64,000 bases of DNA from Rossellomorea arthrocnemi (GTDB taxonomy: Bacteria > Bacillota > Bacilli > Bacillales > Bacillaceae_B). A program made the translations under genes and the position numbers. Positions 26,264 to 35,132 of the stretch are shown here, one piece after another. Within the stretch, counting starts at the first letter, position 1. Each line of letters starts with the position of its first letter. The notes beneath the pieces are model-generated. The model saw only the letters and a list, made by a program, of their open reading frames with translations, did not search any database and was not told the DNA's origin. The stretch is from NCBI RefSeq assembly GCF_904424705.1, contig NZ_CAJGBF010000001.1, positions 1-64,000 of the forward strand, read 5' to 3'.

Positions 26264-27322
26264 CTATTGTTTAAACCAATCCGCCCTCTCATCCATATGA
26301 ACAAACGGAATGTCTGTATCCACTTCACCAGTGATTTTTTCTCTCTCATCGTCCTTGCCTTCGAGCCACTCGGCAAAATCAAAGACTACAGGTTCCCTGT
26401 CCCCTCCAAGGGCAAACCAGGCTTTCATCTCTTTCGGAAAGTAAGCGGATGTATGAATCGTACCTGCCCAACTCCCGTAAAGATCGGAAAAAACGCCTTT
26501 ATCCGTATCATTCATTAAGCGAAAGGCTTGGGTTGCGTCCTGTTCCCCTTTTTCCTGGATAATCCCCAATCGTCTTTTTGAATCAACCAAGTGATTTCGA
26601 TTTTCCTGGGTCATCACTTCAAAATGATTGGTACATGCATTTGATTGCCTTTCCTCTACGCCACGCGGTGAGGTTTCCACAATAAACGTTTCCCCACTCC
26701 TGTCATATACGACATAGCTGAATGAGTGCCGATGAGGGATTTCCTTTAACATCTCAACCGCCTCAGTTACATTTTTACATGATTCAAGTATCAAACGTCC
26801 AATCATGCAGCAAATGAACCCATCACCGGGATTTTTCCGGTGCATAAAATTATAACCCAATGCCAGACCTTCTTCGTTCATTCCATCCATCCGCCCGGTC
26901 ACGCGCTGACTCGGCCCGATGATACTATACCCGCCATCCGTTGGCTGATAAAACGTATAGCGTCCTTCATACGTTTTCGGGTGATAATCATAGTTTCTAA
27001 TTAAATAATCCTGTCCGGTGACAATCGAACAGCCGGACTTCACGTACTCCACCCGATACCCGCCAAACTCCTGGAGGACCCGTTCCATCGGCCACTTGAG
27101 TGCTTCATGTAAGCCAAGGAGTTCATCCCAGATGCCGGGGGCGAATCGTATAATGGCTTCCTTTGTTTCCTCAATACTGATGGAAAACCGTGGTTTTCTT
27201 ACCTTCCACTGATTCTCCCGATTTCTTACCGTGATCGAATCCCTTATTCTTTCACCTTGCTTAAAACCAAATTCGTAATGAGATCCACGAAATTGGATCA
27301 CATCGCTATGTATCGTTTTCAT
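26264..27322 (-). CDS. C45 family autoproteolytic acyltransferase/hydrolase
   Basis: A 352-residue Ntn-hydrolase of the isopenicillin-N acyltransferase/carcinine hydrolase group (peptidase family C45). The precursor would be cut before Cys98 (VKSGCSIV), which then acts as the N-terminal nucleophile. The conserved YLIRNYDYHP, GRMDGMNEEGLALGYNFMH and SFSYVVYDRSGETFIVE segments follow. The leader before Cys98 contains GSHYEFGFKQGERI, typical of the family. It probably cleaves or makes an amide bond; the substrate is unknown. SD GAGG precedes ATG. No biosynthetic cluster surrounds it. Confidence 0.88.
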   Translation of the reverse strand: MKTIHSDVIQFRGSHYEFGFKQGERIRDSITVRNRENQWKVRKPRFSISIEETKEAIIRFAPGIWDELLGLHEALKWPMERVLQEFGGYRVEYVKSGCSIVTGQDYLIRNYDYHPKTYEGRYTFYQPTDGGYSIIGPSQRVTGRMDGMNEEGLALGYNFMHRKNPGDGFICCMIGRLILESCKNVTEAVEMLKEIPHRHSFSYVVYDRSGETFIVETSPRGVEERQSNACTNHFEVMTQENRNHLVDSKRRLGIIQEKGEQDATQAFRLMNDTDKGVFSDLYGSWAGTIHTSAYFPKEMKAWFALGGDREPVVFDFAEWLEGKDDEREKITGEVDTDIPFVHMDERADWFKQ

Positions 27323-27402
27323 CTGTATACCTCGTTTTTGTCGAAATGTATTCTTTAAGGATAATAAAAAGGTGGGTAAAAGGAAAGGAATCCAAAACCC
27401 TG

Positions 27403-27921
27403 CTACATACGCCTATCAACTGGAAGAAAAACCATCATCACAAAGCCTATGACAAAGGCCATTCCCGTTACCAATAACCCTAGAAAAAAACCGACAACGG
27501 CCATAAACCCATCTTCACCTGGATTCTGTGGTACATACGTAACCCATCTGTACACGATAAACAAAAAAAGGATCAAATAAAAACTGCTCCCCGCCATCCC
27601 TGCTTTCAATCTCTCGCCTTTCTTCCACTCCCTCGCATGGACAATCGATTGCCACACGAGAATACTCGCGACAGTTGCAGCTGCCATGATCACAAGGTGG
27701 ATGTATGGAATCGTCATGAAGGTAAGGGCGTACAATATAAAGACAGTTGTACCAAATAACACCATATTCATCCCAAATAAAAAAACTCCGATCAACCAGG
27801 AATTCTGAAACCACCTATACTTATTTAATGAAGTGATCCATTGAATGGAATACACTTTCTCTCTGGATCTTCTCATAAACAAGAACAGTCCGATCAAACC
27901 CAATACTAACATCAGTGTCAT
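27403..27921 (-). CDS. Five-helix membrane protein of unknown function
   Basis: About 172 residues with helices near 2-15, 40-60, 62-82, 104-124 and 142-165. A conserved-looking WFQNSWLIGVFLFGMN segment and the C-terminal VMMVFLPVDRRM are present. ATG 27921 has AAGGAGGG 8 nt upstream. The longer frame to 27981 has no SD and a charged non-hydrophobic extension. No recognisable family. Confidence 0.65.
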   Translation of the reverse strand: MTLMLVLGLIGLFLFMRRSREKVYSIQWITSLNKYRWFQNSWLIGVFLFGMNMVLFGTTVFILYALTFMTIPYIHLVIMAAATVASILVWQSIVHAREWKKGERLKAGMAGSSFYLILFLFIVYRWVTYVPQNPGEDGFMAVVGFFLGLLVTGMAFVIGFVMMVFLPVDRRM

Positions 27922-28063
27922 CAGCCACTCCCTCCTTCTGTAGTGATCTAAACATCGATTTCTAGTGAATCCATGGTTCATTTTACCATATTCTTCTTAG
28001 ATCATGGCGCTTTGTCTATCAGATACACCTCCCCCTCGTTCAGCATCCGAATGGCATAAAAAA

Positions 28064-28083
28064 GAACGGTCCGTAGACCGTTC
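28064..28083 (-). terminator. Terminator after clpP
   Basis: GAACGGTC-CGTA-GACCGTTC stem with an A-run on the left, a rho-independent terminator for the minus strand clpP. Confidence 0.88.
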
Positions 28084-28092
28084 CAGTTTCCA

Positions 28093-28677
28093 CTATTTTT
28101 TCTTCTCGATAATCTCATCAATGATCCCATATTCCTTCGCCTCATAGGCACTCATGAAATAGTCCCGGTCCGTATCGAAGGCGACTTTTTCAACAGATTG
28201 ACCTGTCTTATCCGCAATAATCTCATTAATATGCTCCCTTAATTTCAGGATGCGCTTCGCTGAAATCTCAAGGTCTGTCGCCTGCCCCCGTGCCCCTCCC
28301 AACGGCTGATGGATCATGATTTCGCTATTAGGCAGGGCAAATCGTTTTCCTTTCGTGCCTGCAAGAAGCAGCATTGCACCGAACGATGCCGCCATTCCCG
28401 TACAGATCGTCCGCACATCGGGATTAATGTATTCCATCGTATCAAAGATCGCAAACCCCGCCGAAGTGGAACCACCAGGACTGTTAATATATAAGGAAAT
28501 ATCTTTATCGGGATCATCTGCTGCCAGGAATAATAATTGAGCCACGATACTATTGGCCATATGATCATTCACTTCGTCACTCACCATGATGATCCGGTCC
28601 TTTAATAATCGCGAGTAAATATCGTAAGAACGCTCTCCTTTACCGGATTGTTCAATGACATAAGGTATTGCATTCAT
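28093..28677 (-). CDS. clpP: ATP-dependent Clp protease proteolytic subunit (second-type ClpP)
   Basis: A 194-residue serine protease. Catalytic triad Ser98 ([10 protein letters not shown]), His123 ([10 protein letters not shown]) and Asp172 (DTDRDYFMS) is complete. The N-terminal gate region ([24 protein letters not shown]) is standard. Many positions differ from the housekeeping Bacillus ClpP as I remember it (for instance [31 protein letters not shown]). It follows a sigma factor gene by 21 nt instead of standing alone. It is therefore probably an accessory ClpP2-like paralogue. ATG 28677 has GGAGG 8 nt upstream. No CtsR/CIRCE-like box is visible, and control through the sigma gene is likely. 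Confidence 0.92.
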   Translation of the reverse strand: MNAIPYVIEQSGKGERSYDIYSRLLKDRIIMVSDEVNDHMANSIVAQLLFLAADDPDKDISLYINSPGGSTSAGFAIFDTMEYINPDVRTICTGMAASFGAMLLLAGTKGKRFALPNSEIMIHQPLGGARGQATDLEISAKRILKLREHINEIIADKTGQSVEKVAFDTDRDYFMSAYEAKEYGIIDEIIEKKK

Positions 28678-28698
28678 GTCTACTTCCTCCCTCATTCG

Positions 28699-29385
28699 TT
28701 ATGCAGCCATTGAGAGGACGTTTGATGGAGAAGAAGAAGTTGGTACACACATTGGTACCGGACCGTACGCAAGCAGTACCGGGATGTAGGCTATCAGGAG
28801 ACTTGGATCCTGGGCTTTCAGGCTTCGATACAGGATAGCGTGCAGCTCTTTTTGAAGATCATCATCCCAATTCGTTTGAAAACCATTCCATTCTTCATCT
28901 TCTGATATTTTTTTCACCTTTGCCCTGGAACGATTCAATAAGGCCTTCACAGCGGTTTCCGTCAGATTCAACATAGCCGCTACTTCCGAAATCTTGTACT
29001 GGAAGGCTTCTTTTAATATGAAGGTGATCAATTGTTTCGGTGTCATCTTTTTTGAAAGCATCACGATCATATCAGGACTGAGACTCTCTTTTATATGATC
29101 TTCCCCACCCAGCTCCGGAACAGAACCAACTGTTTCCCTGCTTTCTTTCCGCACTTTATCGATCCAAAGATGGTAAGCCATTTTATTCAGCAGGGAAGCG
29201 CTCCACCTCTGTCTATCCGGATAATGATTCAGTGCCTTACAAACGGCTTCCTGAGCAAGATCTTCCCCGTCCCATTTGTTCTTTGTCAGGAAATAGCAGT
29301 ATCGATAGAGTTTCGGAACCATAACGTCTATTCCCTCATCACTCTGCTTTTTCCAATTCCGGTTCACCAATGATTTCGGTTCCAT
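28699..29385 (-). CDS. Sigma-70 family (ECF-like) RNA polymerase sigma factor
   Basis: 228 residues. Region 2 (about 20-90: VMVPKLYRYCYFLTKNKWDGEDLAQEAVCKALNH, then NKMAYHLWIDKVRKESRE) and region 4 (about 110-160: KKMTPKQLITFILKEAFQYKISEVAAMLNLTETAVKALLNRSRAKVKK) are clear. Regions 1 and 3 are missing, as in ECF sigmas. A C-terminal tail of about 60 residues (hydrophobic stretch LLIAYIPVLLAYGPVPMC) is unusual. ATG 29385 has AAAGGAG 8 nt upstream. No anti-sigma gene is adjacent; clpP follows within 21 nt, which suggests a stress regulon including that protease, or proteolytic control of the sigma. Confidence 0.85.
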   Translation of the reverse strand: MEPKSLVNRNWKKQSDEGIDVMVPKLYRYCYFLTKNKWDGEDLAQEAVCKALNHYPDRQRWSASLLNKMAYHLWIDKVRKESRETVGSVPELGGEDHIKESLSPDMIVMLSKKMTPKQLITFILKEAFQYKISEVAAMLNLTETAVKALLNRSRAKVKKISEDEEWNGFQTNWDDDLQKELHAILYRSLKAQDPSLLIAYIPVLLAYGPVPMCVPTSSSPSNVLSMAA

Positions 29386-29570
29386 TATTTCCACTCCTTT
29401 ACATCCTCTCATGCTTATAACGGATAAGTATGTGAAAAAGATATGGGTAAAAGGATGATTTTATTAATAGTATATCCAATTGAGGAAAGATGGGTAATAA
29501 ATTGGTTTCAGCTCCGCTACTTGTGCTAAAGTGGAATCATTAAAAAACGTTAAGAGAAAGAGGAGCCGTT

Positions 29571-30245
29571 ATGATCTCAATACTTGTCGTCGACGATGAT
29601 CCCCATCTTCGAAAGCTCGTCCGTGTCCATTTAGAGCAGAATGGCTATCTGGTAACAGAAGCACCTGATGGCGAAGCTGCATCAATCGTTCTCGTAAATC
29701 AAACGATCGACCTCGCGATTGTGGACCTTATGATGCCGAATAAAGATGGTTTTCAATTAGCCAGGGAAATGAGAGAAGACTATGATATACCGATTATTAT
29801 GTTGACTGCCAAGAGCACCATCACGGATAAAGCGAAAGGCTATCAGGCCGGAACCGATGATTATATAGTGAAGCCCTTTGAGAAAGAAGAGCTCTTATTC
29901 CGTGTACAGGCCATCCTGAGACGATTCGATCGAGCCTCTTCTCAATCCATTCACCTGAGAGACATGACGCTTGATAAACGGTCTTATGAGGTGAAAGTCG
30001 GAACGAAAACCATCATTCTCCCCCTTAAGGAGTTTGAGCTGCTATATTATCTGGCAAGCTTCCCCAACAGAACATTTACAAGGGATGAACTCATACGGCA
30101 TGTATGGGGTATCGACTTCAAAGGGGACGACCGGACCATCGATGTTCATATTAAAAGGCTTCGTGAACGGTTTCGTCGTTCTTCCCATGCTTTCACGATT
30201 ACCACTATTCGAGGAGTCGGCTACAAATTGGAGGTTAGCAAATGA
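29571..30245 (+). CDS. hssR: Haem response regulator HssR
   Basis: A 224-residue OmpR-family response regulator. Receiver domain 1-120 with acidic D8-D10, phosphorylation site D52 (IVDLMMPNKDG) and K102 (DDYIVKPFEKEEL). Winged-helix output domain about 130-222 (DDRTIDVHIKRLRERF, RGVGYKLE). Length and the phospho-site position equal Staphylococcus HssR. Its assignment rests on the clear HssS and HrtBA neighbours. SD GAGGAG precedes ATG. The stop overlaps the hssS start (ATGA). Confidence 0.88.
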   Translation: MISILVVDDDPHLRKLVRVHLEQNGYLVTEAPDGEAASIVLVNQTIDLAIVDLMMPNKDGFQLAREMREDYDIPIIMLTAKSTITDKAKGYQAGTDDYIVKPFEKEELLFRVQAILRRFDRASSQSIHLRDMTLDKRSYEVKVGTKTIILPLKEFELLYYLASFPNRTFTRDELIRHVWGIDFKGDDRTIDVHIKRLRERFRRSSHAFTITTIRGVGYKLEVSK

Positions 30246-31612
30246 GAACTCTATATATTCGGATCGTTGTCGTCACCCTGTTGATCATGGTCACGAGCAG
30301 CGTCGTCGCTTTTATCGGTTCGAACCTGTACTATCAGATGATTCTAAAACCATCCAATGATGAGAAGAACACTGAAATTGCAAGGGACGTTGTTGAATTA
30401 TACAATGAAGCTTCCATTGGAGAATCTTCCTTTTTTGAGAAAACGGCAAAACTCAGCTATCAATTTTATGTTACCGACGGAAAAGGAGCTGGAACATTTT
30501 ATGGGGAGGAATTTCGGGATCGCACTTTGTCCCCGGAAGTGATCAGGAGTGTTCTGAACGGGACCACTTACCACGGTATGGCTGAATATCCTTCCACCAC
30601 TTTTGTGACCGGATTTTTCTCAAATGAATTATCCAACAGCATCGGTGTCCCGATTGAAATAGGTGGGGTACCACACGCCATGTTTATGAGACCGAACGTC
30701 AAGCAGCAATTCAATGAAATACATATTCTCCTATCTGTCCTTCTTCTATTGACGATTGTATTCAGTATGCTGATCGTATTCTTTAGTACGCGGTATTTGG
30801 TCAAGCCGATCAGGGAGCTTACTGTTGCTACGAAGAATATAGCCGGCGGAGACTATTCCATACAACTGAATGAAAATCGCAAGGACGAAATCGGGACCCT
30901 CGCCAAATCGTTTACCACCATGAGCCGCCAGCTGATGCAGGTGGAAAGTATGCGCCAGGAGTTCGTTTCCAATGTGTCCCATGAAATTCAGACACCTCTT
31001 TCTTCCATGAAAGGCTACGCGAATCTGTTACGATCCCCTTCCCTTTCAAAAGAAGATCAGGATTACTACACAAAGGTGATCGAATCTGAAAGCACACGGT
31101 TGTCCAAGCTTAGTAAACAGCTCTTAACTCTTGCCTCCCTTGATAAGGATCGAGGAGTGACCAAGTCAGAGCCTGTTGACTTGACCAAGATGCTTCAGGC
31201 TCTCATTGTCCAAACAAGATGGTTGTGGGAAGGAAAAGACCTTGCCGTATCCCTGGAAGCGGATGAGGTGAAATACATCGGGCATGAAGAATTGCTGTAT
31301 CAGGCTTTTGAGAACCTTGTAACCAACAGCATTAAATACACTCCGGCTGGGGGAGACATCAACATGTCTCTTTACAAAGAACAAAAGGGTATCACGTTTA
31401 TCATCGAGGACACTGGAATCGGCATCCCTCCAGAACATATGGAAAAGATCTTTGACCGATTCTACAAAGTCGATGAGTCCCGTAGTCATGAAAGAGACAG
31501 CAGCGGTCTTGGTCTGTCCATCGTCAAGAAAATCATTTCCCTCCATCATGGGAACATACATGTAAAGAGCCTTCCAAATAGGGGAACCACCTTCACTGTG
31601 ACACTTCCTTAA
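30242..31612 (+). CDS. hssS: Haem sensor histidine kinase HssS
   Basis: A 456-residue membrane sensor kinase. Helices at about 6-28 and 161-182 enclose an extracellular domain with the HssS-type pattern FYGEEFRDRTLS, then NGTTYHGM and TFVTGFF. HAMP follows (about 183-235), then HisKA with phospho-acceptor His247 (VSNVSHEIQTPL), and HATPase with N-box NLVTNSIKYT, DTGIGIP and GLGLSIV. Senses haem stress and phosphorylates HssR. Length matches S. aureus HssS (457). Co-translated with hssR. The direct downstream neighbours are hrtB and hrtA. Confidence 0.9.
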   Translation: MRTLYIRIVVVTLLIMVTSSVVAFIGSNLYYQMILKPSNDEKNTEIARDVVELYNEASIGESSFFEKTAKLSYQFYVTDGKGAGTFYGEEFRDRTLSPEVIRSVLNGTTYHGMAEYPSTTFVTGFFSNELSNSIGVPIEIGGVPHAMFMRPNVKQQFNEIHILLSVLLLLTIVFSMLIVFFSTRYLVKPIRELTVATKNIAGGDYSIQLNENRKDEIGTLAKSFTTMSRQLMQVESMRQEFVSNVSHEIQTPLSSMKGYANLLRSPSLSKEDQDYYTKVIESESTRLSKLSKQLLTLASLDKDRGVTKSEPVDLTKMLQALIVQTRWLWEGKDLAVSLEADEVKYIGHEELLYQAFENLVTNSIKYTPAGGDINMSLYKEQKGITFIIEDTGIGIPPEHMEKIFDRFYKVDESRSHERDSSGLGLSIVKKIISLHHGNIHVKSLPNRGTTFTVTLP

Positions 31613-31618
31613 TCCTTT

Positions 31619-31651
31619 GTTCATCTTCCATTCATACTTTCCTCTTATCAT
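31619..31651 (+). promoter_or_regulatory. Candidate HssR box and hrtB promoter
   Basis: Two direct repeats, GTTCATCTT (31619-31627) and ATTCATACT (31630-31638), spaced by 2 nt, match the staphylococcal HssR site GTTCATATT-N2-GTTCATATT at 15 of 18 positions. A -10-like TATCAT is at 31646-31651, so the box covers the -35 region, as expected for an activator. Confidence 0.65.
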
Positions 31652-31684
31652 GAAAGAGAAGTAATGAAAGGGAAGGTGATTTTT

Positions 31685-32722
31685 TTGTTTCTCGCTTGGA
31701 AAGAAATACGCTATTCAAAAATGAAATTCTTATTGATCATAGGGATCATCACGCTGATAACCGGCCTCGTCTTGTCGATATCCGGACTTGCCAACGGTCT
31801 ATCTGTTGATAATGCCTCCGCTATTAAAAATATGGCTGCTGAAACATATATTGTGGAAAAAAGCGACACACAACAGCTTGAACGATCGAATATGACGGTT
31901 GAAGACCTCACTTCTGTAAAGGGAGGATCTCCACTTGGTTTGAAGATGGTGGAAATAATCCATGAAAGTGAAGCAGTGAATATCAGCCTCTTTTCCTTAA
32001 ACACAGACAGTACATTTATGCCTGAAACTCAACTTAAAGATAAATTGGCACCTTACGAGGTGCTTGCTGATCCCGGTCTGAAGAAAGAAGGATTCAACGT
32101 TGGGGATTCCTTCACATACAAAGACAGGACGTGGAAAATCAAAGGGTTTACCGATGAGCGCTTCAGCTACGGCCATACCCCGGCCATGTTCACATCGTCA
32201 GAAACGTGGGATGATCTCCATCAGGATAAGCTTACGTATCAGGCAATCCTCTTGTCTGATAAAGATGAAGTAGAAGCTCCTCCCCATCTGGACACAGCAA
32301 CCAAGGAAGACATCCTTGCAAACGTACCTGGCTATTCGGCAGAACAGGGATCTTTGAATATGATGGTGATTTTTCTTCTCATCATCTCAGCGATTGTACT
32401 GGCTACCTTCTTCTATGTAATGACGTTGCAAAAGCTTCAACACTACGGGGTATTGAAAGCGATCGGGACAAAAGCTGTCGTCCTGCTTCGCGCCCTTTTC
32501 GCCCAGATCTCCATTCTTTCCATTCTGGGGATCGCTGCAGGGAATACCCTTACCTATGGGCTGACACTGATGATTCCGAAAGACGTCCCGTTTGAATTAT
32601 CGACACAAATGATATTGTTCAATAGCGCATTGATCTTACTCATGGCATGGATCGGTTCACTTCTGTCCTTCAGAAGCATTATGAAAGTCGATCCATTAGA
32701 AGCAATCGGAGGGGTGAAATAA
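31685..32722 (+). CDS. hrtB: Haem efflux ABC transporter permease HrtB
   Basis: About 345 residues of the FtsX/MacB-type permease family. An N-terminal helix (about 12-35) is followed by a large extracellular domain (about 40-220) and three C-terminal helices (about 225-250, 275-300 and 310-335), ending SFRSIMKVDPLEAIGG. With HrtA it exports haem or relieves haem toxicity. The start is probably TTG 31685 (MFLAWKEI, like HrtB) with AAGGGAAGGTGA upstream; ATG 31664 in the same frame would sit almost on the predicted transcription start. Overall organisation is hssR-hssS-hrtB-hrtA, collinear. Confidence 0.88.
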   Translation: MFLAWKEIRYSKMKFLLIIGIITLITGLVLSISGLANGLSVDNASAIKNMAAETYIVEKSDTQQLERSNMTVEDLTSVKGGSPLGLKMVEIIHESEAVNISLFSLNTDSTFMPETQLKDKLAPYEVLADPGLKKEGFNVGDSFTYKDRTWKIKGFTDERFSYGHTPAMFTSSETWDDLHQDKLTYQAILLSDKDEVEAPPHLDTATKEDILANVPGYSAEQGSLNMMVIFLLIISAIVLATFFYVMTLQKLQHYGVLKAIGTKAVVLLRALFAQISILSILGIAAGNTLTYGLTLMIPKDVPFELSTQMILFNSALILLMAWIGSLLSFRSIMKVDPLEAIGGVK

Positions 32723-32723
32723 C

Positions 32724-33377
32724 ATGACAACCATTTTAGAATTAAACGGGGTTACGAAATCATACAAACAGGGACAGGAAGTACTCACGGTTCTCGACCA
32801 TATTTCCATGCAGGTCAATAAGGGGGAATTTGGTGCCATACTGGGGCCATCCGGGTCAGGAAAAAGTACTCTTCTCTCCGTCATCGGAGCATTAACCAGT
32901 CCCTCAAATGGTGAAGTGATCTTAAACGGACGGAATGTACACACCATGAACGGAAAAGAACAAACGTCCCTTCGCCTGAAGGAAATCGGTTTCATCTTTC
33001 AGCAATCCAATCTTATTCCTTTTTTAACGGTGGAAGAACAATTATTACTCGTTGGCAAGCTGATAAAGCAGAAGGAACGCCTTCAGGAGCGGGCACTTGA
33101 GTTATTATCACATCTGGGGCTTGCAGAAAGGAGCTCCCATTATCCTGAACAACTCTCGGGTGGCGAACAGCAGCGCGTAGCCATCGCACGTGCCCTCATG
33201 AATGAACCGAAGCTGATCCTTGCCGATGAACCCACGGCCAGTCTCGACCGTGAACGGGGGAAATCCGTGGTGGAATTATTAGTAAAAGAAACGAAGGAGA
33301 GGCATATCGCCACCATCATGGTTACTCATGATGAATCGATGATCAGGGATTGTGACTGGGTGTATCGGATGAGGTAA
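32724..33377 (+). CDS. hrtA: Haem efflux ABC transporter ATPase HrtA
   Basis: A 217-residue ABC ATPase of the LolD/MacB type. Walker [11 protein letters not shown]-loop [15 protein letters not shown], signature [16 protein letters not shown], Walker [13 protein letters not shown] and H-loop MVTHD are all intact. One nt after hrtB, SD GGAGGGGTG. Length fits HrtA (221). A strong terminator follows directly. Confidence 0.9.
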   Translation: MTTILELNGVTKSYKQGQEVLTVLDHISMQVNKGEFGAILGPSGSGKSTLLSVIGALTSPSNGEVILNGRNVHTMNGKEQTSLRLKEIGFIFQQSNLIPFLTVEEQLLLVGKLIKQKERLQERALELLSHLGLAERSSHYPEQLSGGEQQRVAIARALMNEPKLILADEPTASLDRERGKSVVELLVKETKERHIATIMVTHDESMIRDCDWVYRMR

Positions 33378-33379
33378 GT

Positions 33380-33418
33380 AAAGGAAAGTGCCTGGCAAAC
33401 AGTCAGGCACTTTCCTTT
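33380..33418. terminator. Strong terminator after hrtA
   Basis: A 15-bp stem AAAGGAAAGTGCCTG / CAGGCACTTTCCTTT plus TTTTG, beginning 2 nt after the hrtA stop. Its right arm overlaps the last codons of the convergent gene ending at 33403. Confidence 0.9.
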
Positions 33419-33606
33419 TGCTCCAACAACCGCTTTAGCTTCTCAGGATCATCCGCTCTCAATGCCACTTTAGACACTTCTTCTTTTCTTCCCATGAACA
33501 TGGTCGCTTCAACAGGTACTTTCAAGAACAGGATCACTTGAGGATGAATCTCTTCGAAGTCATTCAGCATGAATACCATGCCTTTGCTTGGTTTCTTTTC
33601 CCCCAT
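33403..33606 (-). CDS. Small protein of unknown function
   Basis: 67 residues (MGEKKPSKGMVFMLNDFEEI, then a middle strand HPQVILFLKVPVEATMFMG and a charged C-terminus DDPEKLKRLLEQKESA). ATG 33606 has GAGGG about 6 nt upstream; an in-frame GTG at 33663 would add 19 residues. Soluble, no motif recognised. The stop codon lies inside the terminator stem of hrtA, so the two genes share the hairpin. Confidence 0.55.
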   Translation of the reverse strand: MGEKKPSKGMVFMLNDFEEIHPQVILFLKVPVEATMFMGRKEEVSKVALRADDPEKLKRLLEQKESA

Positions 33607-33744
33607 TCCATTCCCTCGATGTTTGAAAGGGACAGAATTATCCGCTGCCTCATCCCCTTCCACCCGCTTTTGAGAATTACCACCTATTTATTTTTGTAAA
33701 GAGGGAAACTGATTTGTAAACTTTCTATCACATGTATAAAAAAA

Positions 33745-33825
33745 AGGCAGGGACAAAAGTGTTTTAGTCTAAGTAAAACCCGAACCAACCTGCTTCCTAA
33801 TAGGCAGATTGGTTCGGGTTTATTG
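33745..33825. repeat. Partial copy of the MITE-like element end with terminator hairpin
   Basis: GCAGGGACAAAAGTGTTTTAGTCT (33747-33770) is the inverted right end of the 21.5-kb element. It is joined to a perfect stem AACCCGAACCAA (33777-33788) / TTGGTTCGGGTT (33809-33820). It ends 19 bp before the EamA stop codon and probably serves as its terminator. Confidence 0.65.
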
Positions 33826-33843
33826 GTTTTGTACAAGCCACTT

Positions 33844-34710
33844 TTATACTCTCTGCTTTTTACCAGCTTCATTATTTTTCAAGAACATATACAATGATGC
33901 TCCGAAAATCACAACGTATCCCATAATGCTGAATACATCCGGGATCTGACCAAATAAGTAGATGCTGATGAGAGCGGAATACACCACAGTCGAATAGAAG
34001 AAGATCGATATCTCTCTTGCCGGTGCATACTTGTATGCTATCGTGATCCCGAATTGACCGACTGTCGCAAAAACACCTGCGGATAACAGGTAAATCCACT
34101 GCTTCGCGCTCATCGGTTCATAAAATCCGACGACAAATGGAATGAGCACCACTGTCGTAAAGAAGGAAAAGTAAAAGACGACCGTGTAAAACTTCTCCCT
34201 GGTCCCCAGTACACGCAGCACCGTGTAAGCACCTGCTGCAAAAATGGCGGAAAACAAGCCTGCAATATACGGTATGACATCAAAGGAGAAGGCCGGTTTG
34301 ATGATGAACAATGTACCGATGAAGGCAATGATAATCGCCACCACCTGAAAGACACGCGTCCGCTCTTTCAAGAATAGAGCTGAGAAGATAATGGTCAAAA
34401 AAGGGCTCAGCTTGTTCAGCATATCAGCATCGGATAACACGAGATGATCGATGGCATAGAAGAACAATACAATCCCCACAGCTCCTAAAGCCGAGCGCAG
34501 CAATAAAAGCTTTTGATTTTCTTTCTTCCCGAATAGCCTTTCCTTATGATACCGGACAAAACCGAATGCAATGAATGCAGAGACGATGTTCCGGAAAAAT
34601 GTTTTCTGAATCGTAGGCACATCTCCCGACATCTTAACAAAAGCCGCCATGAGAGAGAAGCCAAACGCTGATAAAAGCAATAGACATATTCCTTTATTTC
34701 GATTTGACAT
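33844..34710 (-). CDS. EamA/DMT family transporter
   Basis: 288 residues with ten predicted helices in two EamA repeats (about 5-135 and 148-280; conserved AFGFSLMAAFVKM, LNKLSPFLTIIFSALFLKERT, and GAYTVLRVLGTREK). Exporter of an unknown small metabolite. SD GGAGG before ATG. Monocistronic. Confidence 0.88.
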   Translation of the reverse strand: MSNRNKGICLLLLSAFGFSLMAAFVKMSGDVPTIQKTFFRNIVSAFIAFGFVRYHKERLFGKKENQKLLLLRSALGAVGIVLFFYAIDHLVLSDADMLNKLSPFLTIIFSALFLKERTRVFQVVAIIIAFIGTLFIIKPAFSFDVIPYIAGLFSAIFAAGAYTVLRVLGTREKFYTVVFYFSFFTTVVLIPFVVGFYEPMSAKQWIYLLSAGVFATVGQFGITIAYKYAPAREISIFFYSTVVYSALISIYLFGQIPDVFSIMGYVVIFGASLYMFLKNNEAGKKQRV

Positions 34711-34795
34711 AATTTCCTCCAGTGATTAACAATTTAACAACTACGATAGTGTAACAAAAAAAGGAGGACAAGGAAAAAGAACGGTTCCCATTTGG

Positions 34796-34951
34796 AGGCC
34801 ACTGAAAAAGTTCAGAATTTTAGAGATAAAAAATGATGTATTAAAACCGAGGCGCCAGATTCGCTTCTAAGGGATGATAAACTGGTAGAGAGACATTTTT
34901 GAACCCCTAAAATACAGCATTCTTAAGAAATGACTACTTTATCAGCGGTCT
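34796..34951. mobile_element. 156-bp MITE or IS remnant
   Basis: Ends AGGCCACTGAAAAAG (34796-34810) and, inverted, AGACCGCTGATAAAG (34937-34951) match at 12 of 15 positions. No coding capacity inside. The end sequence resembles termini of IS1182-like transposons as I remember them. The remaining intergenic sequence up to 35090 shows no gene. Confidence 0.45.
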
Positions 34952-35097
34952 CCCCATATTCTTTTCTCTAAAATCGAATGCTTGTTGAATCAATTATGTA
35001 AAAAAGCACGGCCTGTGCCAAGCAGGTGGATTATGAAATGATGAGGCCTTATGTGATAATAAAGTGATTGTCTGGTGGTCCTTTCTCATGTAAAAAA

Positions 35098-35126
35098 AGT
35101 GTCTGCCTTTTATAAAAGCAGACATT
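35098..35126 (-). terminator. Terminator after the SRPBCC gene
   Basis: AGTGTCTGC / GCAGACATT stem with T-runs on both sides, just beyond the stop at 35133. Confidence 0.85.
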
Positions 35127-35132
35127 TTTTTG

